Below, one piece after another: positions 11,413-22,350 of a stretch of DNA of 64,000 bases. How positions within the stretch are numbered: the first letter of the stretch is position 1; the number at the start of each line of letters is the position of its first letter. Under the pieces are notes generated by a model. It had not been told where the DNA came from, did not search any database, and saw only the letters and a list, made by a program, of their open reading frames with translations. The position numbers and the translations under genes were made by a program. The stretch comes from Chrysogorgia sp. JL179-B06. Its lineage: Eukaryota > Cnidaria > Anthozoa > Scleralcyonacea > Chrysogorgiidae. The stretch is taken from positions 4,667,001-4,731,000 of the forward strand of contig JAYKKM010000054.1 in assembly GCA_035772405.1 (NCBI GenBank), read 5' to 3'.

Positions 11413-11779
11413 TATATATTAAATATTGTAAATAGATTTTAACTAACATTTTTAATAATTAGTATGTATGTAATTTACTATTCCTTGTAAAGTCACACGT
11501 CTGTTGTGTCTATTGATAATAAAGACTTTAATAATAAAGGTGCACTTTAAACGTCGTATAAATCGGAGACGCATTTCCGTCGCATTATTCGTCTGAGTCG
11601 GACGACGGATAATGCGACTGAGTCGACGAACATAATTGAGAGTTATACGTCGAATTAAGTTGCATCAATATTAGCCGTTTTCACACCACAGACGGATAAC
11701 TCGTTCACAGACTCGTCTGAGTGTTTAAACCGGACAGGACGAATTTTCGACAAAAAAGTTGGAAGAGTACTTGGAAATC
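11413..11779. other. LINE 3' tail and unclassified repeat
   Basis: The first 120 bases are the 3' UTR of the LINE, with AATAAAG motifs around 11517-11537. From 11540 a stretch with several inverted CGTC/GACG motifs (GTCTGAGTCGGACGAC) begins; it looks like a MITE fragment, but no clean ends were found. Confidence 0.4.
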
Positions 11780-13403
11780 AAAATGGCGTCTAGGCGTAAG
11801 TCAGCGAAGAGGAAGAAGTCAGATCATATTTCTCCTTTTCCGACCGATACTCACAATACTAGTGAGTATAACAATATCACATCATGTTAATATACATCCA
11901 TCACCAAGCCTCTCAAAGAGTGATAGATTCTATGACAAAGAGTCATCAACATCAATTCCAGCTGATCTCCTGGATTTTTCGCAAAAGGCCTTCTCAACAA
12001 CCCTGACTAGAGAAGTGGTCAGAGTTACTCCAGACATATCTTACCATAAGGGACACTGACTGTTCTTTAACGGCTCCAAAGTTGGAAGCTGGCATGAAAG
12101 AAGCCCTGAAAAAACAGCATGGGCATCTGACGACCAAAGAAGTTTTGGCCTTTGATGAGGGCCTGCAGAACAGGTCCCCTTTATCATTGCTGCGCTCGTC
12201 CTATATTGGCGGCACTCACTGCCCTTGATAGGGAGGGTCCTGATCCCGACACTATCAAGGACTAGCTTCCCGAGATCAGTTGACTATCCGTTCCCAATTT
12301 TACACCCTATTCATTACCCAAAGATTCGTACGGGTCATTTAAGTAATTTTTTAAACAATTGAAAAATAACGTTATAACCCAGGACAACTGGGTACTACAA
12401 ACGGTTTCGGATTACAAGATACCTTTTATTGCAAATCCCCGACAGTGGCGTCCAAGAATTACAAGAATCAAGACCGCCAAGCAGGCACAGCTGATGGAAA
12501 CAGTGAAGTACGTTCAGGCAACGGTAGACCAGTTCATTTCTTCTCTGTTTCTGATCGAGAAGGACAAAAGCAGAGAAGAGTACCGGCCTATCATCAATTA
12601 TCTGAAATCCCTGAACAGATTCGTTGAGAACTGGTCGTTCAAGATGGAGGGTCTACCAGTGGTTTGCCCTCTGATCCAAACCAAGGACTTCACGATGAAG
12701 CTCGACCTAAAGGACGCTTACTTCTCGGTACCTGCGCACTATACCAGCATCGCAAGCTTTTGCGGTTTGTCTTCGAGGGAGGATATTCGAATTCCAATGT
12801 CTTCCTTTGGCTTACCATCAACTCCCCGAGCGTTCGCAAGGCTAATGCCCCGTAATGATCCACCACTATGGATACAAGCCCAGAAACAGACTTGGAGTGG
12901 TGGTTGTCCGAAGAACCTGCCAGCAACATTGGTCAGAATCTCAGACGTCTTCCCTGAAGGGTTGGGATCTACAGCCAACACCACCTCCATCGAGGGAACA
13001 TTTGAGTCCGGAGGAAGCCAGGCTTCAGCTCAAAGCTGCGTACCTGGCCATCCAGGCATTTACAAAGCATCGGAAAACAATTCCGAGCCATATTCATTTG
13101 CGCATCGACAACAGCACTGCAGTTGCCTACATCAACCTGAGGGGAGGGGGCACACGTTCCCCCTCTGTCAATGATAGCGCTAGATCTTTGGTCATACATA
13201 CTCGGGCTAGGATAGCAACTGGCATACCTAGAGTAATGAATGTGGATGCCGACAGCCTCTCGCCAATTCAATCCCAGGATAGAATGGACTCTGAACACAG
13301 AGATCTTTCAGCAGATTGTAGAACGATTCTACCTTCTCGAAATCGACCTCTTTGCATCAAGATTGACCCAGGAGCAACAGCAGTCGACGCCTTTTTCAGT
13401 GGA
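11780..13403 (+). pseudogene. DIRS-type retrotransposon relic (gag, RT, RNase H)
   Basis: A gag-like stretch (LTAPKLEAGMKEALKKQHG, then TTKEVLAFDEGLQNR) is followed by a reverse transcriptase reading VSDYKIPFIANPRQWRP, SLFLIEKDKSREEYRPIINY and FTMKLDLKDAYFSVP, and in another frame by RNase H (LRIDNSTAVAYINLRGG, then IPRVMNVDADSLS and EIDLFASR-like). This series is characteristic of DIRS/Ngaro tyrosine-recombinase retrotransposons. Frameshifts near 12840 and 13170 and the absence of the tyrosine recombinase and terminal repeats show a truncated, inactive copy. Confidence 0.85.
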
Positions 13404-13463
13404 AATAAACTCATAGATCTCCCGTGCATTTGATTGGCTACTTTCTACTTGTGACACCCTTTT

Positions 13464-13465
<2 letters not shown>
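13404..13465 (+). mobile_element. Penelope-like element 3' fragment
   Basis: Starting at GGAAATAAACTC, this piece matches the reverse strand of 48208-48280 (CATTTGATTGGCTAC, GTGACACCCTTTTGGCAT), which is the 3' region of the second Penelope-like element. It directly abuts the DIRS relic on the left and a (TA)n tract on the right. Confidence 0.7.

Positions 13466-13559
<94 letters not shown>
13466..13559. repeat. (TA)n microsatellite
   Basis: An uninterrupted TA dinucleotide tract that starts inside the Penelope 3' fragment at the point where the other copy has TTGGCATTATATATAAG. It probably expanded from that seed. Confidence 0.95.
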
Positions 13560-13562
<3 letters not shown>

Positions 13563-14284
13563 ACAAAGAAACAAAGTTGGATTATAAAGTCACTTACCTC
13601 CAATATTGTATTTTCTGTGGTAAACGTTTTTTGCCATGCCATATTATGAATTTGATTTTCCTTTATTTTTCATTTCTTTAGTGTAATATTTGAAGTAAAT
13701 TACAAAATTAATTTTCATTACTTTAAAAAAAATAAACCATTCAAAATGCGCAACCAGTTCACTGTTGTTTGAAAAGTTAACTGAAATTTTAAAAATAAAT
13801 TTACAGAATACACATGTCACGATTTAACAAGTGATGATTGGAATAACTCTCAGACTACTGTACACTGTTCGAACTCATAGATCAATATATATATATCGCT
13901 ATTTACTTTTTTGAGAATGAAAACTCTTTTACGCCAGGGTCTTAGCCAGCCAGCCGTCTTTTGGACGTCCAGTTTCGATTTAAGACGGCCAGTTGATGAC
14001 GGCTTTTGGACGGCTATTTACTATTTTGACACCTTTTGGACGGCCGGTAAGAAATCTAAAGGACACCTTTCACTACTCTAGTATTTTTGGTAGCTTTATT
14101 AAGTCAAATCGGCGATCAGCGAAACATTTATCGTGCACAAGACATGTATTTTGACATTCACAACCTCGCTGTTGATGAGTAGCGACGATTCGTCAAACAT
14201 CCGTACTATTTATCGACAGATTCGTCGATTATTCGCACTTTTTGTCGATTATTTTACGTGAGGTATTTTACTAACCGTATATGA
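13560..14284. other. Intergenic, possible repeat pieces
   Basis: No coding potential. Around 13955-14045 the phrases TTTTGGACG and GACGGC recur several times in both directions, suggesting a degenerate transposon end. Otherwise unremarkable. Confidence 0.4.
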
Positions 14285-14445
14285 TAAAGCCTGGTTTCCA
14301 TATGGTCGCTACGCTGTCTTTACGGTCGCGGAAGTGAAGCAGTGAAGCGTGTTTCTTTTGTCATAACAAAAGAAACACGCTTCACTGCTTCACTTCTGTG
14401 ACCGTAAAGACAGCGCAGCGACCATATCATGGAAACCAGGCTTTA
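14285..14445. repeat. Near-perfect hairpin MITE, TA-type
   Basis: A 160-base hairpin: AAGCCTGGTTTCCATATGGT on the left pairs with its complement on the right, arms of about 75 bases around a short loop near 14364. Both ends are bordered by TA, as expected for Tc1/mariner-type insertion. No coding capacity. Confidence 0.75.
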
Positions 14446-14777
14446 CTTCCAAAATATTACAATTTTAGCCTTTAGAATACCCCTTGACAGGGGGATTCCC
14501 GGCAAATATTCAACTCCCCCCGTCCAGGGGTATTCTGAACCGCGATGGCCAATTTGGACACCCAACACCCATTTGGACATCCTGGCTAAGACCCTGTTTT
14601 ACGCTCTAGCTGATGTTACTCATATGATATAAACGTAAATTAATATATCAATAGGTTTGTATATATTGTATATAATTACCATTGCAACATGGCAGTACTT
14701 CAATTATAAACGATAAATTTCAAGTCACTGTATATATCTAATTAAAATATGGATGTAACGCAGCCGATATGTTTAAT

Positions 14778-15887
14778 TTATATCGAAGGATTCGACAGCA
14801 CAGTTCCACCAAGTTTGTGCGCCTTAAGATGTTTTCGCAGTGAGCTAGGATCTGTGTATTGCTTGAAACAACCTTCTACTTTACAACGATAAGGTTTACT
14901 TTCAATGTGTGTTCGCGAATGCTTGAATCTATCACTAGAATTTGAATATCTTTTGTCACATCCTTCATAGTGGCACGCGTAAGGTTTTTCTCCAGTATGA
15001 GAACGGATGTGGATTTTTAAATTTTCCAGACGAGAAAACCTCTTATCACACATTGAAATGGTGCACTTATGTGGTTTTTCTCCTGTATGGGTCCGCATGT
15101 GAATGAGCATCTTGTAGCGGGCGTTAAAACCTTTGCCACGCCTCACACAGTCCTTCCACCTGCAAGAATATTCGCTATTATCTTTACTTGAAATATGAAC
15201 AGCATTAATGTGGTTCACTAATTCATCCACCGTCAAAAAATGATCCATGCAGTTCTGCCATTGACACGACTGCACTTGTGTAAGGTGATCATACATAGAT
15301 GAACTAACAGGGTTTTGATAGAGTGGAACACTAGTGTTAGGCGATACATGTAGCAAATGATCACTTTCATAATAATTGGGGAGTAAGAATGTTGTTTGTG
15401 TACTTGATGAAAGAAGAACTGATCCACCTTCCTTGACTGCTAGTTCGTCATGGTCGCGAACACTTTCTGTTTTAGGAAGTAATAAGTTAGATGGGCTCAC
15501 TTTTGGTCCCAGAGACACGTCTGACTTGGAAGATTCTCCAACGGTCATTGATGCACTGTTAAAGACTGACGTTAAAACCAATGTGTTTGGTACACTGGAT
15601 TGCGAGGAATTAATGACAGCAACATCATTTAATAGAATTGACGAGGAACCAACCAAATCATCTGTATTCATCATAGGATTGCTCTCACGAAGAATTCTGT
15701 GAACACTTAACTCATTTCCTTTACAAAAATGAGATGTGTGATCATCTGTAATATCAACATCGGCAGTAGATTGCTCATTACCGGAATACATATCCAGATC
15801 TTTTTTAACAGATTTTCGCATTTGTTTTTCAGCAACATCTAGAGCAGAAGTTGAATTTGTTAACAGATTATCCACAGTTGCTGACAT
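14778..15887 (-). CDS. GLIS2: GLIS2-like zinc-finger transcription factor
   Basis: This nuclear DNA-binding regulator belongs to the Gli-similar (GLIS) Kruppel-like family. Counting from the GTG at 15896 as residue 1, there are five tandem C2H2 fingers at residues 211-234, 245-270, 278-300, 308-330 and 338-360, joined by TGEKP-type linkers. Diagnostic blocks are [56 protein letters not shown] and [24 protein letters not shown] and [11 protein letters not shown] favour GLIS2 over GLIS1/3. The N-terminal 200 residues are Ser/Thr/Asn-rich and low in recognisable domains. I chose the ATG at 15887; three further codons back to GTG 15896 are open, and an AG acceptor at 15901-15902 would allow splicing to an upstream exon. 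At about 370 residues it is shorter than the vertebrate protein, with almost nothing after the fingers. Confidence 0.9.
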   Translation of the reverse strand: MSATVDNLLTNSTSALDVAEKQMRKSVKKDLDMYSGNEQSTADVDITDDHTSHFCKGNELSVHRILRESNPMMNTDDLVGSSSILLNDVAVINSSQSSVPNTLVLTSVFNSASMTVGESSKSDVSLGPKVSPSNLLLPKTESVRDHDELAVKEGGSVLLSSSTQTTFLLPNYYESDHLLHVSPNTSVPLYQNPVSSSMYDHLTQVQSCQWQNCMDHFLTVDELVNHINAVHISSKDNSEYSCRWKDCVRRGKGFNARYKMLIHMRTHTGEKPHKCTISMCDKRFSRLENLKIHIRSHTGEKPYACHYEGCDKRYSNSSDRFKHSRTHIESKPYRCKVEGCFKQYTDPSSLRKHLKAHKLGGTVLSNPSI

Positions 15888-15900
15888 CACGGACACGCAT

Positions 15901-16500
15901 CTATAATCGACAAATAATTTATAGTGTCAAGTTTACCATTATATATTATTATATATTATGTATATTATTATATATATTATTATATATTATTTATAGTTTA
16001 TAGTGTTCTTTGTTTATATTATTTATAGTTTATATATTATTTATAGTTTATTTGAACAGAATTCTTGCTGATTGAGAAAATAGGCCTCAGTGTATGACGT
16101 CATACAAGTTGACGTCCACCAAGCTTCACTTTGCCTTTGGTGTGAAGAGAGGCTTGCTTGGTGTTGAAAACAGAAATTCTGCTTAGGTATGTTGACTTTA
16201 TATTACGTAATTATCACCTTGCATATTACCATTTTTAATAAACAATAGCGTAGCGCACATATTCTATTTTTAAACCCAAAATGCGGACAAACAAACTAAA
16301 ATTGAGTCTGAAGAATTCCCAAATGACTCATTTCCTATTGTTTAGGACTTAGATTTGACAATAAATGCGGACAAACATCATCTGTGCGCTCCGCTATTTT
16401 AAAATGGCTTCCACTCGATTCGTTTATCATTGATGTCACATTCGAAATGAAATAAAATAGGCAGTGCCGGCTATATTCGTACGGTAGCCGTAACTCTTCT
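15901..16500. other. Region upstream of GLIS2-like gene
   Basis: The 5' flank of the zinc-finger gene. 15935-16050 is a low-complexity ATTATATATT/TTTATAGTTT stretch with several imperfect repeats. No exon, promoter element or TATA box can be assigned with confidence; an upstream exon is possible. Confidence 0.4.
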
Positions 16501-17102
16501 CTTATGGATCAATTACAAATTCTCCAGAATAAAGCTGCCAAAACTATTCTAGATTTCTCCCAACTATCTTCCTCAACTGAAGCCCTCAACAAACTACACT
16601 GGCATCCACTTATGTACCGGCGCTATTTACATCGTATAATAACCATTTTCAAGTGTAAAAATAATTTAACAGATTTCGACTTCGAAATAACAAAAACTAA
16701 TCATACATATAACACACGACGCAAGGATGACATCTACCTCAGTAAACCGAAGACAAATTGGGGGAAACAGAAACTTTTTTATCATGCTTGTAAAGAATAT
16801 AATGCTTTGGACCCCAATATTAAATCACTCGAACTATTAGCTACCTTTAGAAACGAACTCTTTAAGTTACCATGTCCATATTAAGATTACAGTTTATCCT
16901 TATACATGATGTACTTAACCTTATTTGTAATATAGTCATATTAATCATTTACACATATATTCGTAATCCGTAATTTTGTAATACATGTACATATATCCTA
17001 TATCTTATCTCTTATATTCATATACTCAGGAACCTTCTGAAAAACACTTTTTGTGACGTTGGTTTTCCTGAATAAATATTATCATCAATCAATCAATCAA
17101 TC
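16501..17102 (+). mobile_element. LINE 3' end with pol C-terminus
   Basis: The open frame 16504-16884 encodes the C-terminal part of a non-LTR retrotransposon polymerase (LQILQNKAAKTILDFS, ALNKLHWHPLMYRRY, then TNWGKQKLFYHACKEYNAL). It is followed by an AT-rich 3' UTR and a tetranucleotide tail of repeated ATCA at 17083-17102. The same UTR and tail occur on the opposite strand at 7334-7517. The copy is 5'-truncated. CR1/L2-like elements often end in such short tandem tails; the clade is an inference. Confidence 0.85.
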
Positions 17103-18042
17103 AAGCCAACATTTATTTGCTATTTGTAAGGTATAGCCTCTTAGAATTCAACGAAATGCTAACCCTAATATCACCAAAATACTATCCCTAAATCTAACCA
17201 AAATACTAAAACTAACCAAAAAATAGACACGCAATGCGTGCATGATAGCATGTATGTAGATACTACTTAGTGGTAGCACTAAGTTCGTAGATTTCGTAAA
17301 TGTTAAGTCAACGGGCGAAACACATACACGCCATGTCGCAGAGGCTGGGTCGAGCGCGGTCAGAGCAATATTTTTCTTTAGTTTTGACCGCAATTGTAAA
17401 CGGTTATCAAATTTAGACGAGTCTGCCTGCGCATTTTGCTGTGATCTATTTAGTGTTGTTTTACGACAAGGAAAGAACGTTTTTGTTGCAATGGCGAGAA
17501 TAGTTGTGATCATAGTTACCACACAGACTAACTGTTCACTATCTACAGTATCACCACAATATCAACGCATAGATACTGTATAGATATTGCATTTTAAATT
17601 CATATAGACCTGAGATTTGATACTCAAATTACTAAGTACAGAGTGCCCTCACAATCTTTGTGTACTGCAATAAGATGATAAGCATAAATATTCATAAAAT
17701 GATGGGAACCAAACCCATGGTTTATTGCAGTTTCTGACTGAATATGTCAGAAATCTGACTGTCCCAAAATAATTAAGCTAGTAATTACATAGTATTGTGG
17801 ATATAGTGTATCCCCCAAAATGGACTTATTACTATTATACTATAAGCAATAGATTCAACTCAGACATTTAATTTTAACAGTACCGGTATATGATATAAAA
17901 GTGTTGTTGGCAGTGTTAAAATACAAATTGAAACATCTAAAAGGTTGGTGTACTGTACATTTACTGCCAAAATAGTGTGTAGGAGATAAAGGCCCTTAAT
18001 TAATTGATTTTCATATACTGTACTAGCTGTATCTATTAAGGT
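17103..18042. other. Intergenic, no recognisable feature
   Basis: AT-rich sequence without recognisable coding, palindromic or tandem structure. A phrase of ACCAAAATACTA-like repeats near 17170-17220 is simple sequence only. Confidence 0.4.
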
Positions 18043-18094
18043 CAGTACTGCTCAGAAATAACCTAACAAAAACCGAGCGCAAGACGCGATCGTT

Positions 18095-18190
18095 TTGCGG
18101 TTCGTTTGCGTGCGTCTTGCGGTTCGTCTGCGTGCGTCTTGCGGTTCGTCTGCATGCGTCTTGCGGTTCGTCTGCGTGCGTCTTGCGGTT
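18095..18190 (+). repeat. Left subterminal 22-bp tandem array of the hAT element
   Basis: Roughly four to five copies of CTTGCGGTTCGTCTGCGTGC plus GT, with few differences between copies. It begins about 27 bases inside the left terminal repeat. hAT transposases bind short subterminal motifs, so this may be a binding-site cluster. Confidence 0.75.
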
Positions 18191-19042
18191 GACTGAATCT
18201 GCGTTCCACGAGACGCAAGGTTCGTAGCGTGTTCGTCTCACTTCGGAACGAACGTCAACAACCACAAGTAGCGACAGTGTTTACAGTAATAGTGATGGGT
18301 AAGCTTTCGGAATACGCGAGTAACGGAATTTCAACCGTACGAATTACGAAAATGCTTGAAGAAGGACCTTGGAACAAACTTGCAACATTGAATTGAACCA
18401 CTTTGATGTAAACATACTTACCATGAAGTTTGATAATCAGAATCCTTATCCTAAATTCTATTTGTGGACAGAATTACCATAGTTTTATCCGGCTCGAAAA
18501 AACTAACATTCTCTTTGGTGGAGCGCGTGTCATCAAACGGAGACTCATTCTTACAATCTTATTTCGTTACTTTTCCTTGGTGCTTTTGCTTGTGACTTCC
18601 GCAGGCTTTTGTGACATGAGTCATATATATTGATAACATATGTATATATTACAAGGATACAGGCGAAAAGGTGGTGAACTTAGGCTGATGCAATATATCG
18701 ATATTTTCGATAAATATCAATATTTCAAAAATACGATATTCGATATTCGATTTTTCGCATATCGAAAATATTGAAAGTTTCAACTTGACAACTTCATCTC
18801 TCTTTTTCGGCAATTAGTTTCGGTAAAGTTGAGAAAACACGTGTATGACGGCATTTGCGAATTCAAGTGATGAAAGCGTATCGGTTTAAAAGCGAATAGC
18901 GTGGTTGTAAACACAATAAGTGTGATTCATAACTATAATTTTAGCAACACCACCCACCATTGGGATTAATACAAGCGGCGGTTGAGCGCTTGAAAACAAT
19001 AACTGATGACTCAGTCCATGTAAATGGACTATGTAAATGGAC

Positions 19043-19183
19043 CGACGATATCTGGCGATTCTAGCAAGCAGCGCTCCGACTGAAAGACTGTTCAGCAAAG
19101 CCGGACAAATAGTAACGGCAAAGCGAGTCCAGCTTAAGCCGAACAAGGTGAACATGTTAGTGTTTCTTGCCGAAAATTTATGA
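19043..19183 (+). pseudogene. hAT transposase C-terminal dimerisation domain
   Basis: The open frame reads YLAILASSAPTERLFSKAG and then TAKRVQLKPNKVNMLVFLAE ending NL and a stop. SSAPTERLFSxAG...KR..L.P..V..L.FL..N is the hallmark of the hAT C-terminal dimerisation domain. No start codon or continuous upstream frame is present, so this is a relic. It lies in the middle of the element defined by the terminal repeats. Confidence 0.85.
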
Positions 19184-19866
19184 ACAAACGTGCGAAATCG
19201 TTTATGCTTTAAGCTTGTAAATAATAATATAGATATTTAAATTTGTCGGTTGGTCGTTGTTTGTGGGATGGCATTTTTCGGAATATGTTTTATTTTATAC
19301 TTTTTAAAAATTCTGACACTGCTATAACGGTAGATAACACTATGGTAACACACAGTGATAACACACGACAAGGTCTCCGACAAAAAATGTCAGTTCACGT
19401 GTGTCAACAAAATTTCACTATTTCAGACATTGATATCACAAAGTTGCGAATGAGAACCGCGTTATTGCGGACTACGGAGTCAAGTCTCCCGTCCCGTTTA
19501 CATGGTACCGGTTGAATTTTTTATCCGGGTGAATATTCGCGCGGATAGGCTTCCCGTTTGATAACACAACTAGTGTACGTCCAAACCGTCTAAAAAACTT
19601 TAATTGCGGAGAAACGAGACCTCGCAAAGCAAACAGCCCGTTTTCCAAAAAACTTAATACGTTACAGGGTCCTCAAAAGCCCAAGAGAAGCCTAGGATTA
19701 GGAATTTGACTAGGATCTATTTATTCCGCTTTAATAAACGCACACATAAAATCTGTCGAAATTTGATATCAACAAACAATATAGGTATCAGCGTTTCCGA
19801 CGTATATACTCGGAACAACTTCGGTTATGCCGACTCTTGCGTCCGGTTGAGTAAGGACCGCCCCTG

Positions 19867-20035
19867 ACGCAACCGAGACGCCAGACGAACGCAACCGAGA
19901 CGCCAGACGAACGCAACCGAGACGCCAGACGAACGCAACCGAGACGCCAGACGAACGCAACCGAGACGCCAGACGAACGCAACCGAGACGCCAGACGAAC
20001 GCAACCGAGACGCCAGACGAACGCAACCGAGACGC
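19867..20035 (-). repeat. Right subterminal 22-bp tandem array of the hAT element
   Basis: About eight nearly identical copies of a 22-bp unit, CGCAACCGAGACGCCAGACG plus AA. On the opposite strand it reads like the unit of the left array (CGGTTGCGTTCGTCTGG). It ends about nine bases before the right terminal repeat. The open frames across it are by-products of the repetition. Confidence 0.8.
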
Positions 20036-20145
20036 AGACGCACTGTTAGGTTATTTCTGAGCAGTACTGTACTCTTGGGAAGCACATGCAGTAAGTGAAT
20101 TACCCCTCACGTTGAGGTTTGGATGGGTGACTGTCTAGGTATACC

Positions 20146-20500
20146 CTAGACTTGGATCAAGTCCGTCTCTCCAAAGGGTTGGGGGTATTTGGGAGCGGCT
20201 GGGGGATTGGGGAAGAGCACGGGGAGGAGAGACGGACTTTCACTTGCAGCGTGCCAAAATTTACGGACTTGTTTTTGAGTCGGAGGCATGCATGGAAGGC
20301 GTGTCTGTTCAGTGTTGATTTCAATAGTTTGCGTGCTTTTATATTTGAATATGAATTTGTTCAGCGACGGTATTATCTATGGATTAGGCTTTCTTGGATA
20401 CCAACATATCACAAAAAGTCAACAACAAGTTGTTGAGGCTTATGTCCCTGGTCATGAATACCCCCAACCCTTTGGAGAGATGGACTTGATCCAAGTCTAG
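20146..20500. mobile_element. MITE with about 45-bp terminal inverted repeats
   Basis: CTAGACTTGGATCAAGTCCG at the left pairs with its complement at the right, and the pairing continues through CTCTCCAAAGGGTTGGGGGTAT. It lies 77 bases to the right of the hAT element. There is no recognisable gene inside, and no clear target duplication. Confidence 0.75.
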
Positions 20501-20501
20501 G

Positions 20502-22028
20502 TATTACCCATGTTGACTTCTGAGCTTCAGACTCATGTGAGTAGAGTTGTTGGTTCTTTTCTGTGCTTCGAGGGTTTTTAATCAACACTTAAGATCTTAC
20601 TGTAACTGTCAGACAAGGGTCATATGCCAGTAGCCTGCATGTAGACGCTTGTATTTCCTGGACACAGGCTAGTACATTATGTGGCTGCCTGGAGGGCTAA
20701 TTTTAATATGCCTTTGACTCTTTGGGGGAGGTACAAGCACAAAGTACGCGGCTGCTTTTGCAGGCTATATTCAGCTAAGTAAACTTAGATGATTAGTTTG
20801 AAATGTGCATTTGATCATATTAATATGTACATGTGCAACGTAAGAATTAAATATTATAATTTTTACAATCATGTGCATGCACACATTTTTTTTACATGAA
20901 AGTGAGGCTAGCAGTTGCTGGTGGGCGATACAATATTAGAGTGACTGAGGTAAATATGGTAGCTAGACATTTTTGTACACAAAATGATACTCTTGAAATA
21001 AAAAGTGAAAACAGAAAAATATTTACAAGTAAATGGTCTGTTGCAAGATGTAAAGTGCAGATAACACATATATACACGATGTATTTCATATTAGCAGTGC
21101 TGAGTAACTTTGTTACATTAGTAACATTATTTTAAAGTTTTGTGGTCGAATTTCAAAATTCAGTTGTATTTTCAGCAAAAAACTAATGTTGTCAAAACAG
21201 CCCTAGTTTAGACTTTAGATATTGAAGTTCCATCACATTTAAATGCATTGCATCTTAGATGTCTAAAGTGATTCTTTTGACACGTTGAGTAATGAGTTAA
21301 ATAATTAAATTCGCATTGAATTACATGTAAACTCCATCACATTTTTGTTGCATTAAATTTAAATGTAATCAAAGCATTAGCATGTCTTTTTAGTCTATAA
21401 ATAAGCATGACAGATGTATTAAATAACATATATTGCATAAATCTGGAAATTGCAAGAGTCAAGCAGCAGCCAGATTGGTCATTTTTAACGTGGAATTAAT
21501 CGGCTTTGGCCAATTAATCGGACAATTATGTGTCATGATAGGCACCGATTAATCGAATTGGAAATCAGTAATTTTTGGTTATTGGCTCACCTCTAGATAA
21601 TTCAATAGTAAATACTCAACAACAATAATAAGTTATTTACTCTAGTTTTGTTTTGTTATTAAATTAGTGTTATTAGGCAGCTGGGTAGTGACTTTAAACC
21701 ACATGTTCAAAAAATATTGGATCTGATATTGGCCGATATTGAATATATTCATGAGAATTCTCAAAATTTCAAATATTTCTAGCAATACCCCGCTAATAAA
21801 CAGTCTTTACCATCCCGAACAATCTTTGCCATTTGACGCAAACATCTTTGTGAAGTACAGTATGTAAATAACTATTGGTCAAAACCAGTGACAGATATTT
21901 TGAATTTAAGATATATACCTGCCACAAAGAAAGTCAGGAAGCCAGAATTAGTGTTGAAAAAAATAGTTCTCAACAAAATTAGTTTTGTTTATATGCGCTC
22001 TTGCAATTCAGTGTTTCCCAGCCCTTCT
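20502..22028. other. Intergenic, no recognisable feature
   Basis: AT-rich sequence. At 20633-20785 pieces reading TAGCCTGCATG and CAGGCTA recall the ends of the TAGCCTGC element group but without matching flanks. Around 21795-21835 a fragment of the AAACGGTCTTT dispersed repeat is present. Confidence 0.4.
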
Positions 22029-22232
22029 AGTAAGCCAGTTTGTAATGTTGACATAAAACTTATTTCAATTCATAGCATCAGGCTGGGGAATTCAGTAAAA
22101 CGTATTTGCAAGTGTAAATAGAAATGCAAATGTCTATTGTGGTTTTACCCTGATGTTATGAATTGAAATAAGTTTTATCCCGATGCAGAACACATCATTT
22201 TGATGTGCAGTCAACATTACAAACTGGCTTAT
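22029..22232. mobile_element. MITE, second copy of the AAGCCAGTTTGTAATGT family
   Basis: The left end AGTAAGCCAGTTTGTAATGT pairs with its complement ending GGCTTA at the right. The motif GATAAAACTTATTTCAAT (in part) and CATCAGGCTGGGGAATTCAG are shared with the larger copy at 33494-33891. The left half has a deletion relative to that copy. Confidence 0.7.
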
Positions 22233-22350
22233 TGAGAGCTACACTGCCTCTAAATAACTGTATTGAATTGGGAAATGTGAAGAGACTGGAATCCTAGTAA
22301 ATGGGAAGAGGACTTTAACTCAAACATTTTTGAAAGCTAAATATATACAC

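Larger units (their letters stand above)
18043..20069 (+). mobile_element. hAT-type DNA transposon, decayed
   Basis: Perfect 26-bp terminal inverted repeats (18043-18068 and 20044-20069) begin CAGTACTGCTCAGAAAT, a typical hAT start. Inside is a hAT dimerisation-domain remnant at 19043-19183. Next to each end lies a tandem array of a 22-bp unit, with the two arrays related and in opposite orientation. The expected 8-bp duplication is not visible (ATTAAGGT against TACTCTTG), so one flank has changed. At 2.03 kb it is shorter than a full element and the rest of the transposase is not recognisable. Confidence 0.8.

Noticed and set aside
17148..17522. 124-codon reverse-strand open frame
   Set aside because: No recognisable domain, no conserved neighbours, and the sequence shows no coding signature.
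18035..20077. 8-bp target duplication for the hAT element
   Set aside because: The flanks ATTAAGGT and TACTCTTG do not match; only the inverted ends and the domain support the call.
19769..20085. Protein of repeated RLASRLRSSGVSVAF-like units
   Set aside because: It is a translation of the 22-bp subterminal array, open in several frames.
20633..20785. Further member of the TAGCCTGC element group
   Set aside because: TAGCCTGC and CAGGCTA words are present, but the inverted arms do not extend and no 9-bp duplication was found.
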